In this document: one piece after another, positions 49,501 through 61,900 of the stretch
How positions within the stretch are numbered: the first letter of the stretch is position 1
Layout: each line of letters starts with the position of its first letter
Source of the DNA: Capitulum mitella
Lineage: Eukaryota > Arthropoda > Thecostraca > Pollicipedomorpha > Pollicipedidae
DNA length: 64,000 nt
Direction of reading: 5' to 3'
Assembly: GCA_030062745.1 (NCBI GenBank)
Contig: CP099841.1
Coordinates: 17,473,063 to 17,537,062, forward strand
The notes under the pieces: model-generated
Seen by the model: the letters and a program-made list of their open reading frames with translations, nothing else
The model's database searches: none
What the model was told of the DNA's origin: nothing
Made by a program: the position numbers and the translations under genes

Positions 49501-52500
49501 TACACCAGGTTTTTGCGTCGTTTTCTAAGCTTTCCGCGAATGTGTTTTTTTTAGCTGATCTCTTTTTTTGCACGGCAGATAGTAGGGCCTCTTTACTTTG
49601 TGTATCTTTTGCTTGCTCATTTTTACATCTTGCGTCAAAGTTTTGGCCTCAGGTCAAGTCAGGCGTGTGACTTAGGTCAGGTCAAGTGGACCTATGTCTA
49701 AAAAAGTGGCCCCCTAGAACTTTTTTCGGGAAGCAAGATATCACGATGAGAATTTCAGGGGTTGGAGATAATGATAAATGCAATAAGTCTGCTCTCTCAG
49801 ATTTCTCCGAATTTTTCCGGGTCGTTGACCTGAGGTCAACCCCATTGTGAAGGCATGTCGTCGTTTTTTCGGAATTTGACGGATTTTTTTTACAACATTT
49901 TTGGTATAAAGGTGATGCAGACATCCCTTTACCGTCGATGAAAAGGTATCAAATGACTTCAAGCCATTGGCCTGAGGTCAGGTCACGAGTTAATGTTATG
50001 AACCAAAATGCAGCGCCGTCAAAGTGGGCAATTAATTGCTTAGAACGGATATGAAATGGTGGAACTGGCGCGCAGTTGCGAGTAATACCAAGGAAATTCA
50101 GAACGTTAGAAAAATGCATATTTTGGAAATAAACAGACTCTTGTGAATGAAGTCCCACCAGTTGTGGAGATTGATAGCTACTGCATTTTTCCTAAAGAGA
50201 AGCAAGAGAAACCATCACAAGATCCGCGTTGATTTAGAAATGTCACATGAAAAGGCTGATATCGCGAAAATACAGATACACTAAAATTCGCTTCCGTTAA
50301 TTTCATACCGCCGTGGCATCAGTTTACTGCCGCGGCGCCCACCGGGCAGTCGGAACGAACATCGCCTTGTCCTTAGTCAGCGTTTCGGCGCATATGTTAA
50401 ACAAATACCAAAAATTGGACGTGTATGGGCATCTGCGGACTTTTACCTTTTCGTTGGTGCCTTTACCTAGATTTTATTAATCACAGCCATTTAGATTCAG
50501 GCCGTTTCTGGGTCTCACGCAGGCGGTTGTGAGAAAACACAGATAAGGCTTAAATGACTTAAATATTATCCGATATTAAAAATAGACCAGTTTCGAGCTC
50601 TACTCGTCACGAGCTTTCCAATACTGCGGTTAGTTGTATCGTGCGACCAGCCGTTCGTGAGTTACGGGGAACGGTCGCCCCCCCCCCAGTCGAGCGTGAT
50701 CGGCGCCGACTGCCAGTCGGGTGCGGGTTAAGCCATCATGAACTGCGAAGCTTTTAGGCACGATTGTGGACTATTGTGACGTGGGCCTGGCTCGTGTCTT
50801 TGGTAGTGCGCCGGAGTTGTGCAACAATCAGCGACCAGTCCAAGTTGTTTCATCGTTGGTCAGTGGAAGTCAAAGTTTTTTCTATTGAAGCATTAGTTTC
50901 TCCTTATATTTTGTACTGTCAGGTTATGGCTGGTGCCGAGCACCGCTACGCCATTGATTGCAATGTATGTGCACGGTGCTGGCATTGTCTTGGGTTCTAG
51001 AAGACGCGGTCATGTGTCACCGGTTTTACAACTTAGCTGGCCGACCATTGATGACCTAGTTTCCGAACGTGACATTGCCATTATGTGCCGAGCACTGCAC
51101 TACCCGCACTGCCCGATGCTTTGCGGGATCGGGTCTTGCACCGGAGTGACGTGGCGGCCCGGGGCACCCGCGGGGTTCGCGCCGGCCTCCTGCGGCCGCC
51201 CCGCGTACACGTAGAGCTGGCCCGGAGATGCTTTACCTACTGGGCGGCTACCGTGTGGAATCGGGCCCCGTCTGGCGTGGCTGGGACGCTTAGGTGAGCG
51301 GTAGCCTGTTTAACCATGGATAACGTACTCCTACAAACGTAGCAAGTCGTCCACGTTTTAACCATGTGCCTGCCTTTTGACCGCGTACTTTCAATGTGAC
51401 GCCGCACGTATACTCTGAGTCGCAGTATGACGCGTGACCTGAAAAACCGTTACAGGCTGAACGAAATACGTGATGATGATGATGATGATGATGAAACTGT
51501 ATGCCCGATCTTTTTCATAACTTGTTATGTTAAGTTTCCGGATGCGTGAACTGTTTTTTTTTTCATTCTCGAATCTGCAAACGTTGTGTGTGCGTATTCA
51601 TTTGTGTGCGATGTGTGGTGGTTTGAATCGCAGTGTGTTTGGCAGCTGGCGATACCGACAGTGTCGAATGTGGTTGTGGTCCGGCGGTCTGACGCGCTCT
51701 GTGTCTGACTGCTGCCCTGTGCCGTTCGGACAGTGTCTGGAGATTCCGATCGTGTACGAGGCGTACGGCGAGTCGGACCGGACGTCTCCGGACGGCGAGC
51801 TACCACCGACCCTGCGGCCGGCAAATTCAATCACGGACGACTGCGGCAAAAAGGTGGGCGTCCTCTCCTCTCCTCGCACACAGTTTGCGTGTCCCTGACG
51901 TCTGCCTGTGCCTGGCAAAACTGAAACCTCACCTGCATGTGTTGATGGTTGGCAGTGCTAGGTGGAGTGCAGTTTGTGGTTACATTAACCCCCTTTTCAG
52001 GGCAATCAAAAATTTGCCCTCCTTTCGTTGTTTTTCTGGTGCTGAAGCAAAAGGTTTGTTTTATCGTGCTCAGATTTGGTGCTTTTTGTACTGGAATGGA
52101 ACAGGAGCTGTTCCATGGGACGTTTCGAGGAGTCATACCAGGCTACTTTGCGCTCGTTTCAGAAGCGTGGTCGCCCGCTTAAGACACCGATGCTGTAAGC
52201 TAATATGCATCAGTTCTGTGGTTTCCTTGAGCGACATTTATGATCAGTAGCAGTTCACAATCTGGAAAATGTTTGGGGACTACCAAGGGCGGATGGAGAG
52301 AGCATGGTAGGGGGCAATGGAAAGTCCTGTGTAAGTGGGTTCTTCATGCTGAAAACAGTGTATGGTTCGATAGGTAAACGTTTTTAGATACCATAGCGTC
52401 AGTGTTCCAAAACTCGTACTTTTAGATGCAGTGACACCTAACGTAGATCATATTTTCATCACCTCCATGAAACATCTCATCCCCTTATTCGCGTGATACC

Positions 52501-52837
52501 TCCAAATGACCGACCTTTAAATAGCCAAACTTCATTTAATCAAGACCACGATGCTTCTGCTGTCACTGGCGAAGTCTCTCACTTGGAGTACGATTTCATT
52601 CATACGAATGGGGTAGAATTTGAGCAGGACAGTGAAAAGAAGGGAAGACGGTATTATGTACACCATGCAAGGTTGAACAAGGCATTGTTTGGTAGGTCAC
52701 AATTTACCGTTTTCCAGCTGGTAGGGTGAGGGGCGTCCTTTGGTCCCAGCCACCCCTCCCACACCTCTCTCGAGAACTAAGAGTCAGATTTAAGTGGCTC
52801 GAACAGTTATCATTATCTCGTCTCCTTGAGGATTCGT

Positions 52838-52900
<63 letters not shown>

Positions 52901-52931
52901 CATATATTATAGCGAGAGGGAAAGAAACTTA

Positions 52932-52973
<42 letters not shown>

Positions 52974-55900
52974 CATACATATATATATGTATATAGTTCG
53001 TTTCTTTATATATATAGTTTATATGTGTACGTATGTATACGTATGTATACATACTTTTATATATATATATTAGTTTTTCAAAGTGTAACGGTTTGCACAT
53101 ATTTTTGTTGTACGTATTTGTAAAAGTCTTTATATTTTTATATTGACATATTTGGCTTACATGTACTTGATTTTTACTAAGATAGGTTATTGAATGCTTT
53201 GTTCTGGAAGGATAGTTAAAAGAATGAAATCGCAATACGTTTAGAGAATTTAGAGTGGCCAGTGACCTGTGGCCTGTGACCTGTGACCAGTGACATGTGA
53301 CCTGTGATCCGTGGCCTGTGACCCGTGTGGGCAGACTGAGCCGACGCTGCCGTTTCTGACCAGTGACCTGTGACCTGTGTCGGCAGGCGGAGCCGACGCT
53401 GCCATTTCTGACCAGTGGCCTGTGACCTATGACCCGTGGCCTGTGACCTGCATCGGCAGGCGGAACTGACGCTGCCGTTCGCCTAACCAGTGACCTGTGA
53501 CCTGTGATCGGTGGCCTGTGACGTGTGTCGGCAGGCGGAGCTGACGCTGCCGGTCCGTTGCCGGGCCGGCGCCGTCCGGCGGCCGCCCGGCTACCAGGCG
53601 GAACTGGTCTGCGTTACTCCCTGCGTCAACGGCGAGCCGGCTGGAGCCATCTCCAGTCTGGCAATCAACTCCGCCTACGGCCTGTGAGCACGGCCCGGCT
53701 GACAGGGCCGCCGTCTCCGACAGTGGGCCGAAACGAGTGATCACGGCTGCTGACTGGTCGCCGAGTCAGCGGACCCCGAGACTGACTCGAGCGGGCCCAA
53801 TGTGACTTTTCCCGCACGGTGCTGATATGCATTACAGATGGGCCCAGGGAATCTGGGTGAACCGGTGACGTTAAATTAGTTGTGGTGGCAGAGCTGTCGC
53901 GCGCATTTGCTGCTGTGGCAACGTAGCCCCCCCCCCCTCGTGACACGGTTTGGAAACACTGACGCCACAGTTCCCGCCACAGCCCGTCACAGTCCCGCCA
54001 CAGTCCCTGTCTGCCGCCGTCACAGTCCCCAGTCACAGTCCTCCGTCACAGTACTCCGTCACAGTCACTCGTCGCGATCCCTCATCACGGTCCTCCATCG
54101 CAGTCCCCGTCAGGGCCCCTCTCACAGTCCTCCGTCACATTTCCCCGTCACATGGGTCGGTCTCCCGGCTGTTCCGTCGTTGGCCGTCGTCACGTTTCCG
54201 TCACATTCCCCTTCCCATTCTCTGTCACAATCCGCCGTCATAAAGGTCGGTCTGCCGGCAGTTTGGCGTACGGTAACGAGAGCGGCCTTGTGATCGTGGA
54301 TACGGTGCAGCGAACCTGCCTGTTGAACCTCGGCACACCGGACCTGTACGGGCCAGCCGACCCGTACCAGCGCGCACCGCGCTCGCCCAAACAGCGGCCA
54401 GAGGAGGCCGACCAGGGCCGATCGCCGGACTCGGAGCAGGTCAGTCAGCCGAGGTCCGGCTCTGGAGAACAGGTGAGCCGAGGCCCGGCTCTGGAGAGCA
54501 GGTGAGCCGAGGCCCGGCTCTGGAGAGCAGGTCAGTCAGCCGAGGTCCGGCTCTGGAGAGCAGGTCAGTCAGCCGAGGCCCGGCTCTGGAGAACAGGTCA
54601 GTCAGCCGAGGCCCGGCTGTGGAGAACAGGTCAGTCAGCCGAGGCCCGGCTCTGGAGAACAGGTCAGTCAGCCGAGATCCGGCTCTGGAGAGCAGGTCAG
54701 TCAGCCGAGGCCCGGCTCTGGAGAACAGGTCAGTCAGCCGAGGTCCGGCTCTGGAGAGCAGGTCAGTCAGCCGAGGTCCGGCTCTGGAGAACAGGTCAGT
54801 CAGCCGAGGTCCGGCTCTGGAGAACAGGTCAGTCAGCCGAGGTCCGCCTCTGGAGAGCAGGTCAGTCAGCCGAGGTCCGGCTCTGGAGAACAAGTGAGCC
54901 GAGGCCCGGCTCTGGAGAACAGGTGAGCCGAGGTCCGGCTCTGGAGAGCAGGTAATTAGAAAGGAGGTCGGTTGGTCGATGCGTAGCTTTAGAGAGCAGC
55001 CCAGTCGGTTTGCTTTCTCTGACTTCAGCCGAGTTAAATCTGCATTTGCGACACAACACTAATCGCCGGCATTGTGGCAAACAATTTCCTCTAACTACCG
55101 CGAGACGCTGTGTTGAAATGTAGGCGCGTGTTCATATTACGTTCTTAGTGAATACTTTCGGTGCCACGCGTTTTAGCGTTTCATCTGTCCCGCTTGCTTT
55201 ACTCGATTGATTTTCTAATTTCTGTACAGCTTTTTTAACGCATTGCATGTGATACAATGCATATGTGAGATGTTTTAATGCGAAAGGTTTGTGCTCCGAC
55301 TTGTGGTATTTGTTGTTTCATTATTTCATTTAAAGTGATTTGAGAATATTGGTTTTCGGATCCAAATTGTTACCCGTTAAAACTCTTATAATCACCTAAG
55401 AGTACCCAAAAAATTGTTGATTGGACTTTTTCATCTTACTAATTTACCATTGTTTAAACGCCCCGTACGACTTTCGAAATATATGTTTGATTATCGCTGG
55501 AATGGTGAAACTTGTTATCGTACGTACGTCAATATGTGGCGTCACTTGGAGCACAGGCAAGGCCGTCGAGGCTAAGCCTTAAATTGGGCCGTTTATGGGC
55601 AGATGTTTAAGCTTTTGGGGGTCAGAATCTTTGGGATGCTCCGACATCTGTGGAAAGAAGTCAGTGATATTTGGTATCGTTAACGTATTTGTCCTGTAAA
55701 CTGCTTCGCCGGATTTCACTGAGGCCACTTTAACATTTTTCCTCAGGGTCTGTGAGTAGCGTGCTGTGCCATTTCCTTCAAGATCGCACTACCGAAAGCA
55801 GTAGTTTCCAGCTTGGAAACTACAGTTACCAATCGGCACTTGCGTAGTCAAAAACATGGCTTCGTCTAAACTCGATGGAATGCTTGGTTGGACGTTGGTG

Positions 55901-58900
55901 CAATAATGGCCACAGAAGTAAGGACCCTGACATTGTCAAAAATGTCCCAGTGACTGTATGTTCTTGTTGATGAAGAGGGTGTTCAGGAACCGTGTTTGAT
56001 ACTTCACGTAAGGCAGACCGTGATGCAAGGCATACTTTAATTTTTCGTCAGGTTCCGGTTCTTTCCATTGTAACAATCGTATTTTATGGGATGGTTTCAG
56101 AATGTGTCGTTGAAATACGGATCCATTGCTATAGAATATGTGTTGAGACACCCGGAAGATGAAGCGGAAAAACGAAAGGTGAAATGTGTGAAGGAAATGT
56201 TCAGCTATATGTGACGAGCTGGGTTGAAACGCCTTGTGAGGTTGTTTTGGCTTGCAAGCGTTCAGAAGCAGGTGCTCATATTATATATAGTCGTACTGTA
56301 TTAGATATGTGCTATATTATGGTCGTTTCCTCCATGTTAAAAAGGCGCCCTCATGCCGTTCAACAAGACTACACGATGTTAAATGTGCGCTGTCTAAGGG
56401 TGGCGCTGTTACGGATACTACGGCTGGGGATAGGGAGATTACTGGGACGCTGTTTTGAAGACTATAAATTGTCACCTTCCTCCACCAGGGTGCCGGTGTG
56501 TCTTAGACAGCAGCATAACCGGGGGCGGGGGTTCAGAGGGACTGTTGACTTGTTGAAACTTTGCGGCTTTTCCTACCTACCGTTTTGGCTCATAACATGC
56601 AAACCTTAATATCCTATATGGACTAGAGCGGTTCCAGTATGTGGGGGCATGTGAGGTCATCACTTCGCATTTCAAACGCGGGTTTGTCCGTTAGATATCG
56701 GTGCCGTAATTCGACATCTAGCAGTGCTATGATTTCGGTGAATGATATTCACGATAATTGACCATACATATAGTCCGCAAAAGGTTTGGAGATTGCCTAG
56801 GGGGATGGAGGGAACACCATAGGGGATAATACAGCGTCATGCGTAAGTGGGTTCTCCGGGTTGAAAACAAAGTATGGCTTTGTAAGCAAATGTTTTTAAA
56901 TGCTACAACACGGACACAAAGGATGAATCAATTGGTGAAGGTTTGACGAGAATCGGCTGAACTCTTCCTGGGAACAGGTGTTACCGCGCTGCTAAAAAGA
57001 GATCATTTGGCAGTTTCACTGTCAGGATGATGACCTGAGGTCACCAAGTGAGGAACAGTGAGCAATTCTCATGACGAATTGACTGGTGCAGTTTTCATCA
57101 AAATCGATTGAGTGGTTTTGGAATTCGGGCGTTGCCGCAGAGATTGCGACCTTGTAGTGGTGTCCGCGAATGTAGGGATTTATAAATATTAATCAAGGTT
57201 TACCTTGTTGCCGGGATTGCAAGAGGTCGGGTCGTCAATTCCCTGCAGGGCCAACTTTTCCGTGCTTACCTCAGATGAGCAATATCTTTTAATAACGTGA
57301 CAGCTAGGGCACTGTCCTCACAGCCAGAGTACGGAGAGAAAAACATAGCGCGCGTCGATAAATATCGCCAAATCGAAGCGGCTTCAGGAATTTTCTGACG
57401 TGATATGCGTGGAGACTCCTTACGTATATTCAGCGTTTACTCCGAGTGACACCACATTCCTGATTCCGTGAGATATCCCTTGTAGCATTGGAGCGCATTC
57501 CCCTGCTGGTCCTGCGCAGCGCCGCGCCGGCGCAATAGCTCCAAGCCCAAATTGCTGGAATTCCAAGTGTAGTCTTTTAAGATTGCTTTCAGAAGTGTAG
57601 TAAGGGAGGAGAGACTTTCAGACAATTGGGAATGGCAGTGGAAGTTTATTTATGGTGTTTTTGACTTTTGGACAATGAAACATCTGTTTAGCCAGCATCT
57701 TGTAAAACCACATGCGTTACCTGAACAGATAGGCGAACAAATTTGATCGATCCAGCGTGTGCACATGTCTGTGTGTACAGTGCCAGTCCTGTGTATGTAC
57801 GGGACCAGTTCTGCGTGCGTATGGGGTCGGTCCTGTGTGTACGGAATCGGTCCTGTGTGTGTACATGGCCGGTCCTGTGTGTGTGCGGGGCCAGTCCTAT
57901 GTGTATAAGGCCGGTCATGTTTGTGTACGGGGCCGGTCATGTTTGTGTACGGAGCTGGTCGTGTGTATGTATGGGGCTAATCCTGTGTGTGTGCGGGGCC
58001 GCTGCTGTGTGCGAGCGCCGAGCGGAGGCGCATGTCTTACTGAGCTCGGCCGGTGACACCGGACTGGTGCGTGCTGTCGGCAGATAAACGGCCTGTGCCT
58101 GTCTCCGACGGGCGGAAAGACGGCGGGCGGCAGCGGCTCGCCCCGGGCGCCGGACGTGCGCCGCTCCCGCTCTCAAGGTACAGCCCGCCGCCTTGTCAAG
58201 GCGCACAGTGTCATGGAGCAGTCGGCGCCGCCGGCGGTCGTCGTCGTCCCGCCCACGCGGCGGCTCTGGCGCGCTCGACAGTGCAAGAGTTTCGGTACTG
58301 CAGGCCTCGGCCACCCTGGACGTGTTCTGTACGGACCCTGGCGGCCGGGCGCCGCCGCCACCGCCTGGTCGTGGCTGCCACCCGTGGCTCTGACGCTCGT
58401 TCCCGCCAGTCGGTGTGCCCACGGTAGCGTGAGCCGAGGTAGCCGTGCACCCTGTGGCTGTCTGTTGTCTGCGGTCCGGCCGAGCGGCCGCGCCGCGCGC
58501 TGTACATATCGGTGTGAAACGGAGCCAGCCGGCCGGCCGCCGGCGCGGCACGCGGAGACACCGGCCCCAGCCCCGAGTGATCTCCGCAGCGCCCCCCGGC
58601 CAGGCGCCGTGCTCCGCCCTCTGGACGGGCCGGTCGCTCTGGCCCTGTTCTCGACATCGCGTCTCAGACATCTCGCCACAGGAGGTCGGAAGACGCGTCT
58701 TCTGTCTTTCAGCATGCGAGCGGAAGTGATCGTTAGTGGACACGAGGAGGGGCCTTGACACGCTCACCTGCACGTGACCGCCGTGTTGCGTGTTTGGTGT
58801 TAACTGCCACAGTATGGCCGAACCTGGCGTTAGCCAGCGTCGCGCCTCTCCGCCAGCGCCGCACAGGCTGGCCGCTCGCTTTGGACACTGACCCCACTGT

Positions 58901-61900
58901 CGAGCGGCAGCCGCACTCGGCCATCTGCAGCGGCGTCCGTCGCTGGCCGGCTGGCCTCTGCTGCCGGCGGCCGGCCGCCGGCTGTGGCTCGGCTGGCGCC
59001 GACCGGTCGCCGTCTGCGGCCGGTATCGACCCGCCGAACGCTGGCGCCGCTCTCGGTTCTGTCTCGCCCGGCTCGCCGGCCCGACCGGCACCTGCACCCT
59101 CCGGTCCCAACGGAGCGCGAACGCCCGTCTTTTTTGGCGTCCGGCGCTGCTCAGTGCGGACCGGGATGTCGCTGCGAGCAGCGGTCTGTGTCTGCCGCTC
59201 AGTGCGGGCCGGGGTGTCGCTGAGAGCAGCGGTCTGTGTCTGCTGCTCATTGCGGGCCGGGCTGTCGCTGAGAGCAGCGGTCTGTGTCTGCTGCTCAGTG
59301 CGGGCCGGGGTGTCGCTGGGAGCAGCGGTCTGTGTCTGCCGCTCAGTGCGGGCCGGGGTGTCGCTGAGAGCAGCGGTCTGTGTCTGCCGCTCAGTGCGGG
59401 CCGGGGTGGCACTGAGAGCAGCGGTCTGTGTCTGCTGCTCAGTGCGGGCCGGGCCGGTCAAATCTGATCCGGCTCATCTGGTGACGGCTCGTGCCGGCGG
59501 TGTTGCGGTCGGCCGACCGTTGGACTCGCCGGCCCACCCTTCGGTCCGCCAGTCGCGGCCGGCCCTGGGTCCGGGCTGTCTCTCGCCCTCAGTGCGGAAA
59601 CACATGCCGACGGCTGCTGGGTAACTGGCGCTGTTTCGATAACCGTCTGGAGGGCGCCGCTCAGCGTTCGGCTTGAACGGATGCTGCGTCGACCGGGTGG
59701 TGGCTGCCGAGTACGACATCAGTACGGCAGGCGGACAAGTATGACGACCGGTTGGCGGCTGCGTCGCCTGCCGTCCGAGCGGTGACGCAGCACACCTGGC
59801 CTGGCCGGCTGCCGTGCTAGGTTCAGACCGCAGCAGTCGCCCCACCGTCTCTGTTGGCTGTCAGTTTCTGGCGCCGTGGCCAATAGGGCTGTGTGCTACT
59901 CCGACTCGGGTCGCCGCAGCTGCTTGGTAAGGTGGCGCTGCACAGTGTGGCTGCCACACGGAGGAAGTGCAGCGCATAATAGGGTGTGTCGTCAGCCGCA
60001 GAACGTGGTGAGCCGGCGATAATTCGTTGCGGACTAGCACGCTATTAAACTTTTCAAAATATTCCTTCAAAATATGAAAAACTCAGCCTGCGCCAGCCGA
60101 TAAACTGTAACACGCTAACCTCAGTGCTGCCATCTGGTGCTAAAATTCTCAGCTTCTTTACGTTTCATTGAAATAGGACATGTAATGTACGTTTTGTGGT
60201 GGGTTCGACGCGTCAAAGCAGTTGGAGGATAACACGTCCCGTAAAGATGGTCACTATTGAGAAAATAGTCTAATACAAGTGGCATGTACAACATTTTAGC
60301 GAACACGAAACGACATGAGATCGTGCCAAACGGCATCAGTCGTTGAGAGTCTGATGCGCACAGTCACTCTTGACGCCTGCTCAAACGTAGTGGTCGTAGA
60401 CGATCGGGAATTTTATAAAGTGGCGGGACGACCCGCACCCTTGCTCCAGACATAAGGTCAGTGTATCAAAATCGGTACAACAGAATCGCTAAGTTGGAAA
60501 AAGAGGGGATTGACTTTCGCACGTGGCCACTCCTCTTGTAGTCATCTGCTTTTATTCACCCTGTTGGTCAGCCAAATTCAACCGTCTGGACTGTGTCGGT
60601 ATGAGCCTTCTGTGCTTCGGGCGTGCACGTTTAAATCCATGTCGCTCCGCGTCGCCGATCACGAGACGTGACGCTTGTCACCACTCGGACCGCCCTCTCC
60701 ACGGCCTGAGCGTAGATAACGAATCCTTCCACAAGGCGGGGCTTCTTGGATGCCTCTGAGCTCTTGCCCTCTCAAATTGTTTGTCAGTGGTGGCTCTGTC
60801 ACCAGGTCTGCGGCCCAGTCGAATAGCTGCCTACAATCGCTGGAAGCGAAGTTCATAGCCGGTAGAGTGAACGGCTGAATACTTCCCTGCGACCCTGCGG
60901 CGTTTCTGGATACGCCAGACGGCCTGGACTCTGATCTCTGCACCATGGTCCGAATTGGCGGCTCGCTGCATCGGACGGAACCGTCCTGCTCTGAACGCTG
61001 GCAGCCAGGCCATGGAAGGTCCGCTGATTAGAGCAGAGATCAGCAAAAGCATCTGCCGTCGTCTCGGTAGCATTGCCACCGGTCGAACTGAAGTGGACGA
61101 CAGGCAGCTGGTGCACTGCTCCCGCAGCTGTTTTGCCGAGCGGTCCCGTGAATGATTTCGGCCCACTTGTCACACTATCGAGCTCCTTGAACCGCTGCCG
61201 CAGATTAAGCTCGTTTGTATGCAGGTGGAAGATGAACCAGTGAACAGGTTTCTTACTGACCAGTTCAGGCAGTTGGCAGATGCCGCCAGAGCGTCCGGTG
61301 TTTACCCAGAACAGGCACGTCTCCGCCATACTCGAAGGACATTGTCTAGAGTTTACTGAACTTTTCTATGGTCTTATTAGAGTGCGTTGTGAAATGTCCA
61401 ATTTATTCCTTACTGGGCTCGGTTATAACGACCGTTGGCTCTTCTTGGCTCACATCTCCTGCTCGCTGACATGAGTGAGATCATTGCGACTACCAGGGCA
61501 CAGTCCAGCCAAGCCAAAGTCGCGCCGACGAGACGGTTGAACCTGGTGTCGAGCACGCCATTTCTTTGCATCCACTTCTCTGCTCGTTTTGGTTGCACTG
61601 ACGCGACCGGTGTCCGTTTGAAAAGCATTAAAGGTAGCTGTTGCAGCACGGTTTTAAATGCTGTTCCTGTTCGCGGGCAGCGCTGTATTTTTAAGCTCGT
61701 CTGAATTTGTGTCAGACGCCAGCATTCCATCCATTTAGCTGCCGACTGTCGACGAAGACTCAGAAGTTGCAGCATTGTCTTGCAGTCCTGATGATCCACC
61801 CAGATCCGGAGATGATTCGCAGGCGAGTGCTCTTGACTGAGGCTGATTTCTGTCCTGTTGTCGGTTGACTGAGGCTGATTTCTGTCCTGTTTTCGGTTGA

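Larger units (their letters stand above)
48809..51733 (+). other. Intron (2.9 kb)
   Basis: Contains the truncated family B copy and the CR1-like 3' fragment with GAT tail. 48830-49580 has nothing recognised. Confidence 0.75.
51854..53534 (+). other. Intron (1.7 kb)
   Basis: Contains family E repeat copy 1 (52265-52415), TA tracts (52841-53070) and the splice-site-bearing repeat before the next exon. Otherwise unremarkable. Confidence 0.75.
54440..58083 (+). other. Intron (3.6 kb), starts in splice-donor minisatellite
   Basis: After the array (54440-54951) come about 1.8 kb with nothing recognised, family E copy 2 at 56770-56930, and a GT-rich minisatellite at 57750-58010. Confidence 0.75.

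Noticed and set aside
54441..54893. 150-codon repeat protein (minus) and 131-codon frame (plus)
   Set aside because: Translations of the 33-base splice-donor array; no conserved protein.
57937..59412. 491-codon open frame on the minus strand
   Set aside because: Very GC-rich, Arg/Pro/Ala-rich, driven by the 48-bp repeat, antisense to a tomosyn exon, and shares the interval with open frames in other directions. No domain visible.
58755..59624. 289-codon plus-strand frame
   Set aside because: GC-rich and dominated by the 16-residue cycle of the 48-bp repeat; not in phase context with tomosyn exons.
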